NCBI RefSeq assembly: GCF_024158145.1
Contig: NZ_JAMYXM010000003.1
Coordinates: forward strand, 124,001-188,000
Direction of reading: 5' to 3'
DNA: 64,000 nucleotides
Source: Notoacmeibacter sp. MSK16QG-6
Lineage (GTDB): Bacteria; Pseudomonadota; Alphaproteobacteria; Rhizobiales; Rhizobiaceae
Positions 1-7,732 of the stretch are shown here, one piece after another. Below the pieces are notes generated by a model that saw only the letters and a list, made by a program, of their open reading frames with translations, had not been told where the DNA came from and made no database searches. The translations under genes were made by a program, and so were the position numbers. Position 1 is the first letter of the stretch. Each line of letters begins with the position of its first letter.

Positions 1-1845
1 CAGACCCTGCAAGCCACCCTTCAGATCGCCGCCAATGATCTTGTCGATAAAGGACTCGCCGATGCCGCGGACGTCCTCCATTGCCTTGCGCTGCTCTTCC
101 AGCGCCTTCTTCTGAGCGTCCAGTTCGGCCTTGATACGTTTTTCCGTTTCCAGTCGCAATCGGTCAGCCGCTGCTCTGGCATCATAGGCGGCGAGCGCCT
201 GGTCGATCAGCGCGCGTTCCTCCATCGAGATGCCGAGCCCGTCCGCCTTGGCGCGATTGGTCAGTTCCACGACTTCGCGGTATCGCGCGGCGGCCTCTTC
301 CGTCATGCCGAGCGCGACCGCTTCATGCTGATAGGCGACGGCGCGCTCCTGCAATCCGGTCAGGATCGATTGCTGTTGGCGCGCCCGCTCTTCGTCGAGC
401 CGCACCTGCTCTTCGGCGATACGCTTGGCCTTCTCGATCGCATCCCGCTGCGCGATGGCGGCCAGCGCCGCGTCTTTTGCCAGCGCCGCGCGTCGATTAT
501 CGGTCGGATTGGCAGACGAAGCGAGCGCAGCCTGATAGGCCGCGTCGACCCGTTGCAGCTCAGTGCGGTTATCCGGCGTAAGCCCGCGGAGGTCTCCCAC
601 GGCATCCTGAAACGCTTTGCGCATGGATTGCGCCCGCGCGAGGGCCTGCATCGCGTCATCAACAGCCTCTGGCAGGGAGGCCACGCGAGCTTGGGCGTCA
701 GCGGCGGCTTTTGCCATCTCGATAAGTTCGGCGGCCAGGCGCTGCAATTCCTTGTTGGATGGATCAAGATTGGCGATCCTTGCGACTTCCTCGACGAAGG
801 CGCGGGCATTGCCTTTTCCCCGCTCCATCTCGGCGTTGAGCCGCAACAACGGCCCCTCGAAAGCCTTGAAACGGTCCGCGACGCCGACCTGCCCATACTG
901 ACCTTCAGTACCAATAGCGGGCGTGAGAACGCCGAAATTGAAATAGCCTGGCTTGAACTGTTCATTCAACTCGTTGCGCGCGGACAATTCGAGTTCGGCG
1001 CGAGACGATCGGATAGCGAGAAGAGAGGTCGCGCGGGAGGAATACCCTTCGACCTCCTTGGCGGCAATGCCATAGGCATCCGCTACGCGCCTCAGCGTCG
1101 CGGCATGTTCGTCCATGGCGTCATTGAGCGGCTTGATCTCGTCTTCCGTGCGCGTGGTGAAATAGAGCCCGGCGCCAGCTGCGGCCGTCAGCCCGGCGAT
1201 CACCAGATTGGTCGGCGTCAGAAGCGCCATCATTGATGTGCCGATTGCCTGCAGAGAGCCTCGAACGCCCTTCGGCCCGGAAGCCAGCGCATCATAGACC
1301 TGCGCGCCCTGTGTCGCGAGGATCTGGAAAGGCGAAGCGCCGAGCGCCAGCATCGTCCCGATATCCTGCACCTGCCGGCCCAGATTGAGCATCTGGCCAT
1401 TGGTCAACCGCAACTGCTCATTCGCCGCGGCGATCCCCTTTGGCGCCAGCGCCCGCTGCATCGCCAGCGCACGCATTTCCATTCGCTGCTGCGCTCGCGA
1501 CGCGTTAACCACCAGATCGGTCTGGAGCCCCTTCTGGATGTCCGCATAGCGCTTGGCCGAGACGATCCCCTGTTCCTGCGCCCGGTCCAGCGTCGCCATC
1601 GACCGTTCATATTTCTGCAGAGCCCGCGTCACGCCGTCCGCCTGCGCCTCGACCCTCTTTAGCGCGTTCGCCGCCGAGAGCTGGCGCCGCGACGACCGCT
1701 CCGATGTGGTCGCCACCTTTTCCTGCGCGCCGGTCACCCGCTCCAGTTCGTGGCGCACCTCCTCCAGGCCAAACGCCTGGCCGCGAACGGTCAGCGTCCG
1801 GATTTGCTCAAGACTTGTCGACAACTCGGTTGACTCCCCAGCCAA
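1..1845 (-). CDS. Phage tail length tape measure protein, N-terminal 615 residues (cut by window edge)
   Basis: The frame is open from a TTG at 1845 down to position 1. The protein is rich in alanine, with long predicted helices and coiled coils, a hydrophobic stretch near residues 190-215 and the 'LGASPFQ' type of region seen in prophage tape measure proteins (TMP_2 family). In siphoviruses it sets tail length and helps DNA enter the cell. It follows the tail assembly chaperones, as expected. The start is uncertain: two stop codons lie just upstream (1855-1860), no Shine-Dalgarno is visible, and the oppositely oriented lipoprotein gene begins here. The original 5' end may have been displaced by that insertion. 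Confidence 0.85.
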   Translation of the reverse strand, partial: MAGESTELSTSLEQIRTLTVRGQAFGLEEVRHELERVTGAQEKVATTSERSSRRQLSAANALKRVEAQADGVTRALQKYERSMATLDRAQEQGIVSAKRYADIQKGLQTDLVVNASRAQQRMEMRALAMQRALAPKGIAAANEQLRLTNGQMLNLGRQVQDIGTMLALGASPFQILATQGAQVYDALASGPKGVRGSLQAIGTSMMALLTPTNLVIAGLTAAAGAGLYFTTRTEDEIKPLNDAMDEHAATLRRVADAYGIAAKEVEGYSSRATSLLAIRSSRAELELSARNELNEQFKPGYFNFGVLTPAIGTEGQYGQVGVADRFKAFEGPLLRLNAEMERGKGNARAFVEEVARIANLDPSNKELQRLAAELIEMAKAAADAQARVASLPEAVDDAMQALARAQSMRKAFQDAVGDLRGLTPDNRTELQRVDAAYQAALASSANPTDNRRAALAKDAALAAIAQRDAIEKAKRIAEEQVRLDEERARQQQSILTGLQERAVAYQHEAVALGMTEEAAARYREVVELTNRAKADGLGISMEERALIDQALAAYDARAAADRLRLETEKRIKAELDAQKKALEEQRKAMEDVRGIGESFIDKIIGGDLKGGLQGL

Positions 1846-1858
1846 AAGTAGGTGCTAT
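1830..1858 (+). promoter_or_regulatory. Sigma-70 promoter of the lipoprotein moron
   Basis: TTGACT (1830-1835) is followed by a 17-base spacer and TGCTAT (1853-1858), a near-consensus sigma-70 promoter on the plus strand. Transcription should begin near 1865, about 18 bases before the TTG start at 1883. It lies inside the first codons of the tape-measure gene on the other strand, so it can fire independently of the late operon. Confidence 0.75.
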
Positions 1859-1882
1859 CAAAATAAAGAGGAGGGTCTGCGT

Positions 1883-2164
1883 TTGAAACGCAAGGTGTAC
1901 ATCGCCGCAACGTTGGTTCTGTGCGGCTGCCAGGCTCAAAGCTTCACTTATACCCGAATTGGTATGGGGCCTTCTCTGGAATACGCACAAGCTCAGTGTA
2001 AGATACTTGCGCCGATGACCAATCGTGGAGTTACTGCAGTTGGTACGCCGGGTTTTGTGATCGGTTCTCATCTTGGCAATGCGATAAATAATTCAGTCCG
2101 TGAAGACCAATTCATAGAACAGTGCATGATCCTTCAGGGATGGAAGAGAATAACCGTCAACTAG
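1883..2164 (+). CDS. Small predicted lipoprotein, phage moron
   Basis: The protein has 93 residues and starts with TTG, chosen because AGAGGAGG (about 1867-1874) sits 8 bases upstream. The N-terminus is a short basic stretch and a hydrophobic core ending in LCGC, a plausible lipobox, so the mature protein would be a membrane-anchored lipoprotein of about 75 residues. It is the only plus-strand gene among the minus-strand tail genes, has its own promoter, looks richer in A+T than its neighbours, and its stop overlaps the stop of the convergent chaperone gene. These are typical marks of a lysogenic-conversion gene. No family is recognised. Superinfection exclusion is one possible role but is inference. 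Confidence 0.75.
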   Translation: MKRKVYIAATLVLCGCQAQSFTYTRIGMGPSLEYAQAQCKILAPMTNRGVTAVGTPGFVIGSHLGNAINNSVREDQFIEQCMILQGWKRITVN

Positions 2165-2897
2165 TACCCCGGCCGCTGCTCTTGCAGCCAGTCCAGATAT
2201 TCGTTATCCATCGCGCGGATTAGCGCATGGAACCAGTTGGCCTCTTCCACGCCCATCCCCATCCCTTCGGCTTCATGCATCACCGATCGATAGGGGATCG
2301 GACCATGATCACCTTGCGAAACGGGCCGGTCGGAACTGAGCCGGAAGAAAGCCTCGAACACGAAATCGAGCCCCGGCAAGAGGGAGGGCTCGTTGATCAG
2401 CGCCGGAACCACCTCCCCACCCCACGCCAGTTCCATGAGGAAGGCCCTTCGCTCGCCCCATTCCAGGTGCCAGCGCAGGGCCGCTGTCAGTTTTTTGCGT
2501 CCGCCTCCTCAGTCGAAGCGAGACGTTCGCCCATTTGCGCGGCGGCGAGCTGGACGGCGGCGCGCAGGGCCTCATAGTCTGGATCGGTCAGCAGCGTTCG
2601 CGCCGTCTCTGCGCTGTATGGCAACGACTTTCCGTCTTCGCCATCGATTCCGTCCCAGTCGACCAAAATACCGTCGGCCAGCGCCTCACCTTCGATCCGG
2701 TCCTCATCAACAGGATCGATCATCGGGATCTGCTTTTCGCGCGGCAGGTCGCGCAGCAGGCGCGCCCGCACGCGGCGATAAGCAGGAGAGCGATAGCCGC
2801 GCACTTTGAGCCGCAAACCAGGCATGCCGGGCAGATTGTCGATCCACCCCCCTTCCTGGATCGCCCTGCTGTCGCGCTTCAAATCGGAAAGCTTCAT
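2161..2897 (-). CDS. Tail assembly chaperone GT-type fusion made by -1 ribosomal frameshift
   Basis: The upstream frame (2897 to 2487) ends with GCA AAA AAC TGA. A -1 slip on A_AAA_AAC (2496-2490) continues in the frame that runs without a stop to 2161, giving a fusion of about 245 residues: 136 from the G part and 109 from the T part. The T part alone has only a weak internal ATG at 2436, without a clear ribosome site. This matches the lambda G/GT arrangement, in which both products bind the tape measure protein and the tail tube during assembly but are absent from the virion. The gene sits between tail tube and tape measure, where G/GT genes always lie. The C-terminal part resembles DUF1799-type phage proteins. 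Confidence 0.8.
2471..2496 (-). other. Programmed -1 frameshift site with downstream hairpin
   Basis: On the minus strand the heptamer A_AAA_AAC (2496-2490) is in the correct register (GCA AAA AAC) and is followed immediately by the zero-frame TGA (2489-2487). A short hairpin, CAGCG/CGCTG with a six-base loop (2486-2471), begins three bases after the heptamer. The heptamer is the efficient X_XXY_YYZ type used by many G/GT genes. Confidence 0.8.
2487..2897 (-). CDS. Tail assembly chaperone, G-type product (136 aa)
   Basis: This is the unshifted product of the G/GT pair. It has 136 residues and is rich in charged residues, with 'LRLKVRGYRSPAYRRVRARL' near residues 29-48 followed by an acidic second half. 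Position 2897 is the ATG, which overlaps the preceding small gene by 4 bases (ATGA), so translation is coupled. The product is expected to coat the tape measure protein before the tube polymerises. Assignment rests on position, size and the frameshift site rather than a strong sequence motif. Confidence 0.75.
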   Translation of the reverse strand: MKLSDLKRDSRAIQEGGWIDNLPGMPGLRLKVRGYRSPAYRRVRARLLRDLPREKQIPMIDPVDEDRIEGEALADGILVDWDGIDGEDGKSLPYSAETARTLLTDPDYEALRAAVQLAAAQMGERLASTEEADAKN

Positions 2898-3064
2898 GCG
2901 TCCTTGTCCTTCTTGGTTTCAGCGGCCTTGGCGTGGCCCTTGCCGATGATCAGCTCGGCGAATTCGTCCGAAACGGACACCGTTTCGCCGGCCTTGAAAT
3001 GCGTGGCTCCGCCCTTGTCGGTCGGATAGCCGGTGAACCCTTCGCGGATAACGACCTTTTTCAT
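2894..3064 (-). CDS. Small phage tail-region protein, 56 aa
   Basis: A 56-residue protein starts at ATG 3064 and ends in an ATGA overlap with the G-type chaperone. It has a beta-rich first half (KVVIREGFTGYP) and a lysine/aspartate-rich tail. Its start also overlaps the stop of the tail tube gene (TGATG), so it is part of a translationally coupled cluster. Short proteins of this style between tube and chaperone genes are common in siphoviruses, but no specific function is known to me. Confidence 0.65.
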   Translation of the reverse strand: MKKVVIREGFTGYPTDKGGATHFKAGETVSVSDEFAELIIGKGHAKAAETKKDKDA

Positions 3065-3993
3065 CACGCCACCGCCCGTGTGATACCGACCGAAGCGGCC
3101 AGCGTGTCGTCATACACGGCGCGGAAGGGGATGCTCATCATCACGTCGTCATTCTTGCCGCCGAGCCGGCGTTCGCCGTTCAGGAAGATGATCTTCGGCA
3201 GCGAGAAGGCGTATTTCTTGTTCGCCTCCGAGCCGATTGTGAACGACAGCGCCCCGCCGCCATGATTCAGCACCTGCTGATGCAGCGCATTGCTCTGGAA
3301 ATAGGCCTCGATCGTGCCTGTCACGTCGCAGTCCGACCAGCCGAACTGCTCCGAATAGAGCGAGCCGACCACAGGGCGCGTCCGCAGATTATTGGCGATC
3401 TGCAGGCTCAGCGAGCGCACCTTGATGGCCGCGTCCCCGGCGACCGTCAGATCGGCCACATGCGACGAGGCCGTCAGGATCGGCTCGGTCGACGGGTCCG
3501 TATAGGTCGCGCCGGTGATGATCGCGCTCGCCAGTTCCTCCTTCTGCGCCATCATGTCGAAGGAGCCGGTCACGCGCTCGCGGGCGGTGACCGAAAGGCT
3601 CATCTGGTTGATCATCGCGCCGGTAAACCGCGAGAACGTGTCGAGCGCGCCGTCGACCCGCAACGTCTCCTCGATGGTGAAGGAGGTGTCGGTGATGCCG
3701 TTCTTGACCACATCATTGGTCCAGGAGCCGAACAGCGCCGCGGCGATCAGATCGTCGAAACTGCCATAGGACAGTTCAAAATTATACGCCCCGGAGACGT
3801 CCTGGCCGGTCTGCGGCTCGTCGGAAATGTTCCGGTCGTAGCGGATTTCCTCCGACACGACGGTCGACTTGTTGGTGCGCAGGCCCGCCCCCGTCGCCCG
3901 GATCGGCAGGAAGGTCGGCGTGGCGGGCGTCGTTCCGAACGTGGCTTCGGCCACATAGCCGAACCGCGCCCCGGATGTCGGTGCGAAAGGCAT
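3064..3993 (-). CDS. Major tail tube protein
   Basis: A 309-residue protein preceded by a clear AAGGAG Shine-Dalgarno. It starts 'MPFAPTSGARFGYVAEATFGTTPATP', the pattern of the phage tail tube family (Phage_tube_2 type) in which an early 'YVAETTFGTTP' element is followed by a beta-sandwich fold. It should polymerise as rings around the tape measure to form the non-contractile tail tube. It lies directly after the tail terminator gene and before the chaperones, the usual order. Confidence 0.85.
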   Translation of the reverse strand: MPFAPTSGARFGYVAEATFGTTPATPTFLPIRATGAGLRTNKSTVVSEEIRYDRNISDEPQTGQDVSGAYNFELSYGSFDDLIAAALFGSWTNDVVKNGITDTSFTIEETLRVDGALDTFSRFTGAMINQMSLSVTARERVTGSFDMMAQKEELASAIITGATYTDPSTEPILTASSHVADLTVAGDAAIKVRSLSLQIANNLRTRPVVGSLYSEQFGWSDCDVTGTIEAYFQSNALHQQVLNHGGGALSFTIGSEANKKYAFSLPKIIFLNGERRLGGKNDDVMMSIPFRAVYDDTLAASVGITRAVA

Positions 3994-4020
3994 GTCGTTC
4001 TCCTTGGCTGGATGCGCCGT

Positions 4021-4431
4021 TCAGGCGGTGAAGTCGAATTCGTAGGCGACGGCGACGGCGAGCTGGTAATAGACGCCGTTCTCATTGCTGTTGTCGGTGG
4101 CCGGTCCGTCGATGGCCCGGCAGACCACCCCGTCGAAGGCAGCCCCGGCGAACAGGTCGATCAGTTCGCTCGCCCATTGCCGCGCCGCGTCGAGGCCGCT
4201 GTTCTGCGCCACATGGATCACCATCCGGCACGCCCCTTCCTCGCGGAAGACGTTCTGCCCCGGCGTGCCGAAGGTCAGTTGCTCGCTCCGCGCCACCGGA
4301 AAATGGACATAGAGGAACGCCGCGCCGTCGCTGGGCGTCATGCTGTCGGCGTTTTCCGGAATGATCGCCCCGTGCGACCATCCGCCCGCAAGACGCGTCT
4401 CGAAGGCTTCCGCGGCGGCGACACGGGCCAT
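4021..4431 (-). CDS. Tail terminator-like protein
   Basis: The protein has 136 residues. The pattern of an N-terminal 'AAEAFETRL', a central 'FLYVHFPVARSEQLTFG' strand region and a C-terminal 'YYQLAVAVAYEFDFTA' resembles the DUF4128/tail-terminator fold that caps the tail tube and joins it to the head. Its start overlaps the stop of the upstream HK97-gp10-like gene (TGATG). The position between gp10-like and tail tube genes supports the call. Confidence 0.7.
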   Translation of the reverse strand: MARVAAAEAFETRLAGGWSHGAIIPENADSMTPSDGAAFLYVHFPVARSEQLTFGTPGQNVFREEGACRMVIHVAQNSGLDAARQWASELIDLFAGAAFDGVVCRAIDGPATDNSNENGVYYQLAVAVAYEFDFTA

Positions 4432-5024
4432 CAGTAGGGAACCACCACGATTGCCGGCTGCCGCGCAGCCTTGTCTTTCTGCGAACCGCCGGCAAGCGTC
4501 CGATAGGAAAACCGGATGCGCGCGATATTGCCCGCGCGTTTCGAGGCCATCACCGCAACGCCCTGATAGACACCGTCCGCCGCCTGCGCCGACAGGCCGC
4601 GCTCGATCTTCCGCGCATACGGCACCGTATTGAGGAACACATATTCACGCGCTTCAGCCTCGGGCATCGCCGGGTCGGTTTCGATGCCATCGGCGAGAAC
4701 GATATGGCTCCTGGCATAGCGTCCGGTCAGCACCGGGCTGTTTTTGACCAGCATGTCGCCGATCCATTCCAGGATGCCGGAGACCAGTTCGAATTCATAG
4801 ACGATCACGCCGTCGGGCTTGACGCTCTCCTCCGGCGCGCCGCGTCGGTGATCCACTGTCTTCTCGTATCGTGGCGCAGATCCTGCCGATGCCGTGTTCC
4901 GCGCCAGCGCCTCGCCCAACTGCTCGCGGGCGAACGACGCCAGCATGCGGCTGCGCTCTTCATCGCTGCCGCGCGTCGGCAGCACCGTGTTGATGTCGAA
5001 CGGTTCGATCTTCGCCGTGATCAT
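4431..5024 (-). CDS. HK97 gp10-like neck/tail component
   Basis: The protein has 197 residues. The central part, 'VKNSPVLTGRYARSH' followed by 'YVFLNTVPYARKIERG', matches the HK97 gp10 family, whose members carry a 'P.dTGrLr.S' and 'YA..vE.G' pattern. It is expected at the head-tail interface. It lies between head-closure-like and tail-terminator-like genes. The N-terminal 60 residues look less conserved. Confidence 0.75.
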   Translation of the reverse strand: MITAKIEPFDINTVLPTRGSDEERSRMLASFAREQLGEALARNTASAGSAPRYEKTVDHRRGAPEESVKPDGVIVYEFELVSGILEWIGDMLVKNSPVLTGRYARSHIVLADGIETDPAMPEAEAREYVFLNTVPYARKIERGLSAQAADGVYQGVAVMASKRAGNIARIRFSYRTLAGGSQKDKAARQPAIVVVPY

Positions 5025-5365
5025 CAGCCGCGCACCGTCAAATTCATCCGCACCAGCGTTCCGTCGAGACGCACCGGCACGGCGAACTCGATCCGCCGAA
5101 GCCGACCCGCCGCAGTGACCTGGTCGCCGCGCTCCGGCAGCGCGGCTTCGAACGCGCTACCCGCCAGCGAGGTCGGCGACAGGGCTATTTCGCTGTCGCC
5201 GGCGGCGATCCCGCCGATCAGTTCTTCGGCCGAATAGCCGCGCATGAACGCCTTGACGTCGTGCGTCACCGCCGGAGCGTTCGGCGCCACGCGTTTCAGC
5301 GTCACGGTTTCGCCATGGCGGGCGATCTGCCGGTCGAGCATCGCGATCGCACGGGCGGGCGTCAT
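5024..5365 (-). CDS. Head-tail joining (head closure-like) protein
   Basis: A 113-residue protein beginning 'MTPARAIAMLDRQIARHGETVTLKR', a helix followed by a small beta-barrel as in phage head completion proteins. The final part, 'GDQVTAAGRLRRIE', resembles the strand pairs of that fold. It overlaps the connector gene upstream by 4 bases, and the gp10-like gene downstream begins at its stop. It probably seals the portal/connector after packaging. The call depends mostly on size, fold pattern and position. Confidence 0.6.
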   Translation of the reverse strand: MTPARAIAMLDRQIARHGETVTLKRVAPNAPAVTHDVKAFMRGYSAEELIGGIAAGDSEIALSPTSLAGSAFEAALPERGDQVTAAGRLRRIEFAVPVRLDGTLVRMNLTVRG

Positions 5366-6003
5366 ATCGAGAATATCCTGTAGGGCGACAGCATCCGGTC
5401 GATCAGCTTTCGCGTGCTTTCGGCCACCAGGTCCGGGCTCGACCAGGACGTCGAACCGACCCCTTCCACCGATTCGTTCCGCATCACGCCGTCGGCACTG
5501 CCGAGCCGGTGCATGTCGGCGACCATCATCTTGATCGCCTGGCGGATCGGCGCGGGCACATCGGCCGCATTGACACCATAGCCGGCGACGAATTCGACGG
5601 TCACGGCCCGGCGGCCATAGAGCCCGGATGGCAGCGTAAATGCTGTCGGAAAGACGACTGCCGATCCGCCCGCCAGATGCTCCAGATCATAATCGTCGGA
5701 CGATACATTAGTCACCGTCGTTCCGTCGGCGGCCTTCCACTCGACCGAACTCACCGAAAGCGCCGGCAGCGCAAGGATTATCTCGCGCGAGAACCGGTCG
5801 AAATCCTGCGTCCATGTCTGCGACACGATCGCCCGTCCCAGAATGCCGCTCCAGCCGTCAATGGTCGCGGTCGCCGCCTCGATCATCGCCGTGATCACGG
5901 CGTCGTCGACATCGTCGCCGATGCCGCTATAGCCGCGAAGATCGGCGACGGACACCGGCGTTGTCGCCGGCGCCGTCTTCAGAACGGGCGGATAGCCGTG
6001 CAT
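5362..6003 (-). CDS. Head-tail connector protein (gp6-like)
   Basis: The protein has 213 residues. The early 'SVADLRGYSGIGDDVDDAVITAMIEAATATIDGWSG' is the hallmark of the phage gp6-like head-tail connector family, in which alpha-helices pack against the portal. The late 'VAGYGVNAADVPAPIRQAIKMMVADMH' is also typical. It should form the ring beneath the portal. It lies downstream of the capsid gene and a small linker gene, the usual HK97 order. Confidence 0.9.
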   Translation of the reverse strand: MHGYPPVLKTAPATTPVSVADLRGYSGIGDDVDDAVITAMIEAATATIDGWSGILGRAIVSQTWTQDFDRFSREIILALPALSVSSVEWKAADGTTVTNVSSDDYDLEHLAGGSAVVFPTAFTLPSGLYGRRAVTVEFVAGYGVNAADVPAPIRQAIKMMVADMHRLGSADGVMRNESVEGVGSTSWSSPDLVAESTRKLIDRMLSPYRIFSI

Positions 6004-6006
6004 GGC

Positions 6007-6267
6007 TTACCTGTCGTCCTGCGTGGCTTCCTTGCGGGTCTTCATGCCGAGGTTTTCGGCCACCGCATCCTCGCCGCTCTTGTTCGGATCGTTGAAGTCG
6101 ATCGCGTTCTGCTCGGCGCTCGTATCGGCGCGCGGGTCATTGTCGACCGCCGGATGGCTCGCATCGACGTCGGTCACGGTCTGCACAGGCGCGCCGGCGG
6201 GCGTGAATTCGGTCGCCGGCTTCGGCGAGGCCGGCGTCGTGGTCGTCTTTTTCGTCGTCTTTGCCAT
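6007..6267 (-). CDS. Hypothetical low-complexity phage protein, 86 aa
   Basis: The protein has 86 residues. The first 30 are rich in lysine, threonine and proline (KTTKKTTTTP), and the rest is acidic and predicted to be disordered. The start is ATG at 6267, preceded by AAGGAG. It sits between the capsid and connector genes and ends 3 bases before the connector start. It could be a minor head protein or decoration factor, but nothing in the sequence shows a function. Confidence 0.6.
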   Translation of the reverse strand: MAKTTKKTTTTPASPKPATEFTPAGAPVQTVTDVDASHPAVDNDPRADTSAEQNAIDFNDPNKSGEDAVAENLGMKTRKEATQDDR

Positions 6268-6298
6268 GGGATGTCTCCTTTGCTGGCACGGCTCATGA

Positions 6299-6323
6299 AA
6301 CGGGCGGCCATGAGCCGCCCGTT
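6299..6323 (-). other. Strong intercistronic hairpin after the capsid gene
   Basis: AACGGGCGGC and GCCGCCCGTT form a perfect 10-bp stem with a 5-base loop, 20 bases after the capsid stop. There is no following T-run, so it is not a classic terminator. It may stabilise the capsid mRNA or reduce transcription of downstream genes. Confidence 0.6.
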
Positions 6324-6343
6324 GTGATCAGCCGTGGCTTTCG

Positions 6344-7720
6344 TTACGCGTCGATTTTCAGGGCGCGCATATATTCGACATTGTGGACGCCGCCGCCGAC
6401 ACGCTTGCGCGTGTAGAACTGCACGAACGGCTTGTTCGTGTAGGGATCGCGGAGGATCTGGATGCCGAGACGGTCGATGACCGTATAGGTCTGCGCCATA
6501 TCGCCATAGAGGGCGGCGATATTGCCGGCGGCGACCACCGGCATGTCCGGCACCTCGACCACGCTCTCACCGCTCAGCAGCGAAGGCTGACCGGCCTGAA
6601 AGGACGGCTGCCAGAGGTAGTTGCCATCACCATCCTTCAGTTTCCGGGCCGCCTTGGCAAAATCGCGCGATGCGAAGAACTTCGCATTGCGGCGCCCGGT
6701 CGTCGGGATATCGTAGATGATATCGATGATCCCGTCGGCGCTGAGTGCGCCGGATGCGCCGGATGCCACCACCGGAATGGCGCCATAAGGGTGTTTGGCC
6801 GCATTGGCCGCACCGTTCACATAGGTCAGCACGCCAGTCGGCTTGTTGGTGCCGTCACCGGACAGGAAGGCGATATTCTCCTGCTTGGAGAACTCGTATT
6901 CCACCTCGTCGGCCAGCCACTGCTCGATATCGACCTCACTGTCCTCGAGAAGCACCTGCGACGCCACCGGCATGGCGTAGATTTCGCCGACGCCGAAGTC
7001 GAGCGGGGCCAGCTGCGGCGTGGTCGTCGCCGGACGCGCCGCCGTTTCTCCGACCCAGCCCGAGCCGGTCCCGCCGGTGGCGTAGAGCGATCGATATCCG
7101 GCGCCGGAAATGGTGACAGTTTTGGCATTTTGGCGAATGGGCGATTCCTCGCGCAACTGGTGCGTGATCGTCCGGTCCCATTCGACGGGCGCCAGATAAC
7201 CACCATCAGCATCGGTGCCCCGCGTCATTGCGGCGCGAGGCCCTGTTTTATGCTGCGCCTCGACCTCGTCCTCGCCCTTGCCGGTACGGAAATATTTGGT
7301 GAACACTTCCGTGAAGGCCGGATCGTCGATCTGCTTGCCATCGCCGGCACCCATCTGGGCTGCTGCAAGGTCGATGGAAAGCTTGTCGACCGAAGACTGC
7401 AGATCGCTGATCGCGGCGTTGATGCGCTCTTCCTTTTCGGCGAGAACGACGTCGTCCGCCTTGGCATCGAGGCGCTTGTCGTGCGCTTCCTTGAATTCCT
7501 CGAACGCCGCGTTGAGTTGTGCGATGACGATCTTTGGATCGTCTTCAGCCTTGGCGCGGATCACGGTTCCGGTGATGGCCCGCGGCAACGGAAGACTCAT
7601 CGCCATCGAGAGGGGTGCAGCCGCACTCATGGCATGGGCGACGGTGTCGGATGCTCCGACGATAAAGAGCGCCACGGCGAAAAGGCACAGCATGGCGCAC
7701 AGAAGGCCCGATTTTCTCAT
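6344..7720 (-). CDS. Major capsid protein, HK97 family, with hydrophobic N-terminal leader
   Basis: The protein has 458 residues. After residue 55 comes a coiled-coil delta region (residues 60-115). The HK97 fold follows from about 150, with 'EESPIRQNAKTVT', 'EYEFSKQENIAFLSGDG' and 'YVRFYTRKRVGG'-like features near the end. The start at 7720 is firm because TAAGGAG lies 8 bases upstream. Residues 7-30 are strongly hydrophobic and resemble a signal peptide, which is odd for a capsid protein. The delta region is presumably removed by the adjacent ClpP-like protease. Residues 46-51 (PRAITG) also occur in that protease. Confidence 0.93.
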   Translation of the reverse strand: MRKSGLLCAMLCLFAVALFIVGASDTVAHAMSAAAPLSMAMSLPLPRAITGTVIRAKAEDDPKIVIAQLNAAFEEFKEAHDKRLDAKADDVVLAEKEERINAAISDLQSSVDKLSIDLAAAQMGAGDGKQIDDPAFTEVFTKYFRTGKGEDEVEAQHKTGPRAAMTRGTDADGGYLAPVEWDRTITHQLREESPIRQNAKTVTISGAGYRSLYATGGTGSGWVGETAARPATTTPQLAPLDFGVGEIYAMPVASQVLLEDSEVDIEQWLADEVEYEFSKQENIAFLSGDGTNKPTGVLTYVNGAANAAKHPYGAIPVVASGASGALSADGIIDIIYDIPTTGRRNAKFFASRDFAKAARKLKDGDGNYLWQPSFQAGQPSLLSGESVVEVPDMPVVAAGNIAALYGDMAQTYTVIDRLGIQILRDPYTNKPFVQFYTRKRVGGGVHNVEYMRALKIDA

Positions 7721-7732
7721 CGGTCGATCTCC

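Noticed and set aside
325-1236. Long plus-strand frame of 303 codons opposite the tape measure gene
   Set aside because: It is antisense to a well-supported tail gene, without a ribosome site or recognisable domain; high G+C makes such shadows common.
3262-4437. Plus-strand frame of 391 codons in the tail gene cluster
   Set aside because: It covers the tail tube and terminator genes in antisense and has very many arginine, glycine and histidine residues, typical for shadow frames.
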